From: an uncultured Ignavibacteriota bacterium
GTDB taxonomy: Bacteria > Bacteroidota > Ignavibacteria > UBA10030 > UBA8401
Length of the DNA stretch: 6,185 nt
Assembly (NCBI GenBank): GCA_903907305.1
Contig: CAIVNT010000544.1
Span: forward strand, 1-6,185
Direction of reading: 5' to 3'
This document shows positions 5,950-6,185 of this stretch, in pieces (the stretch's first letter is position 1; the number at the start of each line of letters is the position of its first letter). Below the pieces are notes generated by a model. It was not told the origin of the DNA. It was given only the letters and a program-made list of their open reading frames with translations, and did no database searches. The translations under genes and the position numbers were made by a program.

Positions 5950-6185
5950 CTAATCAATCGACAGTTTCGAAAATTCATCTGTTACCATGGGAATGAGCTG
6001 CTGCACGATATTGCTACTGTTGAAATTAATCAGCAATCCTTTCGGTTTTCCTGTTAATTTTAGATATGACAATAATTGAGCTTGGTATAATTGTATCATT
6101 TGTTCAACAGCTTTTACTTCAACAATAATGATTTCATTGACAAGTATATCTAGTGCCACTTCAATTAAGTTAGCTTGTGTTTTTC
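5950..6185 (-). CDS. GxxExxY family protein (PDDEXK_3-like), N-terminal part outside window
   Basis: The 3' part (78 codons) of a gene whose frame stays open past the right edge. The apparent GTG start at 6159 is internal: the codons before it (read KTQANLIE) continue the family's beta-strand region. Numbering from that GTG: Asp4 in LDILV, then Glu14-Val-Lys16 in IVEVKAVE, giving a D-x9-E-x-K arrangement like a PD-(D/E)xK nuclease core, followed by the family signature AQLLSYLKLTGKPKGLLINF (27-46). Full-length members are about 120-140 aa; the GxxExxY motif itself would lie in the missing part. Biological role is unknown; the nuclease-like fold is a family assignment and activity is unproven. 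GC is about 32% (78 of 245 bases over 5941-6185, counted by hand) against roughly 42-57% in sampled lines of the neighbouring operon, a sign of recent acquisition. It ends 51 nt before the epimerase ATG in the same direction. Confidence 0.85.
   Translation of the reverse strand, partial: KTQANLIEVALDILVNEIIIVEVKAVEQMIQLYQAQLLSYLKLTGKPKGLLINFNSSNIVQQLIPMVTDEFSKLSID

Noticed and set aside
6157..6159. GTG at 6159 as a complete small-gene start
   Set aside because: The frame remains open to the edge and the residues before it fit the GxxExxY family, so this is an internal codon of a truncated gene.

Overview
The window reads as bacterial chromosome from the Bacteroidota/Chlorobiota/Ignavibacteriota (FCB) branch. 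This is an inference from protein style and gene content: an endonuclease-type MutL, a stand-alone acyl-CoA mutase large subunit, a GxxExxY protein and a bacterial STELLO-type glycosyltransferase. Clear Shine-Dalgarno sequences (GGAGA, AGGA, AAGGA) precede three of the genes. Since many Bacteroidia and Flavobacteriia make little use of such sites, an Ignavibacteria-like member fits better. GC content is near 50% by eye, except at the right end, where it falls to about 32%.

Layout: positions 1-941 (+) hold the 3' part of a STELLO/DUF288 glycosyltransferase gene that began before the window. A strong hairpin at 962-996, with A and T tracts on its two sides, separates it from a convergent minus-strand cluster. 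In transcription order the cluster is: dipeptide epimerase (5898-4885), mutL (4885-3044), a small ABM-fold monooxygenase-like protein (3042-2758) and a B12-dependent acyl-CoA mutase large subunit (2683-1016). The first three genes are virtually contiguous (1-nt overlap, then 1-nt gap) and the fourth follows after 74 nt, so a four-gene operon ending at the hairpin is the simplest reading. Upstream of it lie a short octamer repeat (5914-5938) and the 3' part of an AT-rich GxxExxY gene (5950-6185).

Functionally the cluster is mixed: murein-peptide recycling (epimerase), mismatch repair (MutL), a small possible quinol/oxygen enzyme and acyl-CoA carbon-skeleton rearrangement. The most informative detail is in the mutase. 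It would usually be named methylmalonyl-CoA mutase, but the two residues that distinguish the subfamilies are Phe84 and Gln202, the isobutyryl-CoA mutase pattern. Its B12-binding small subunit and G-protein chaperone are not in the window. The second point of interest is the right edge, where a low-GC GxxExxY gene and the octamer repeat together look like an inserted module next to the operon's 5' end. No RNA genes, CRISPR arrays, insertion sequences or riboswitches were seen.
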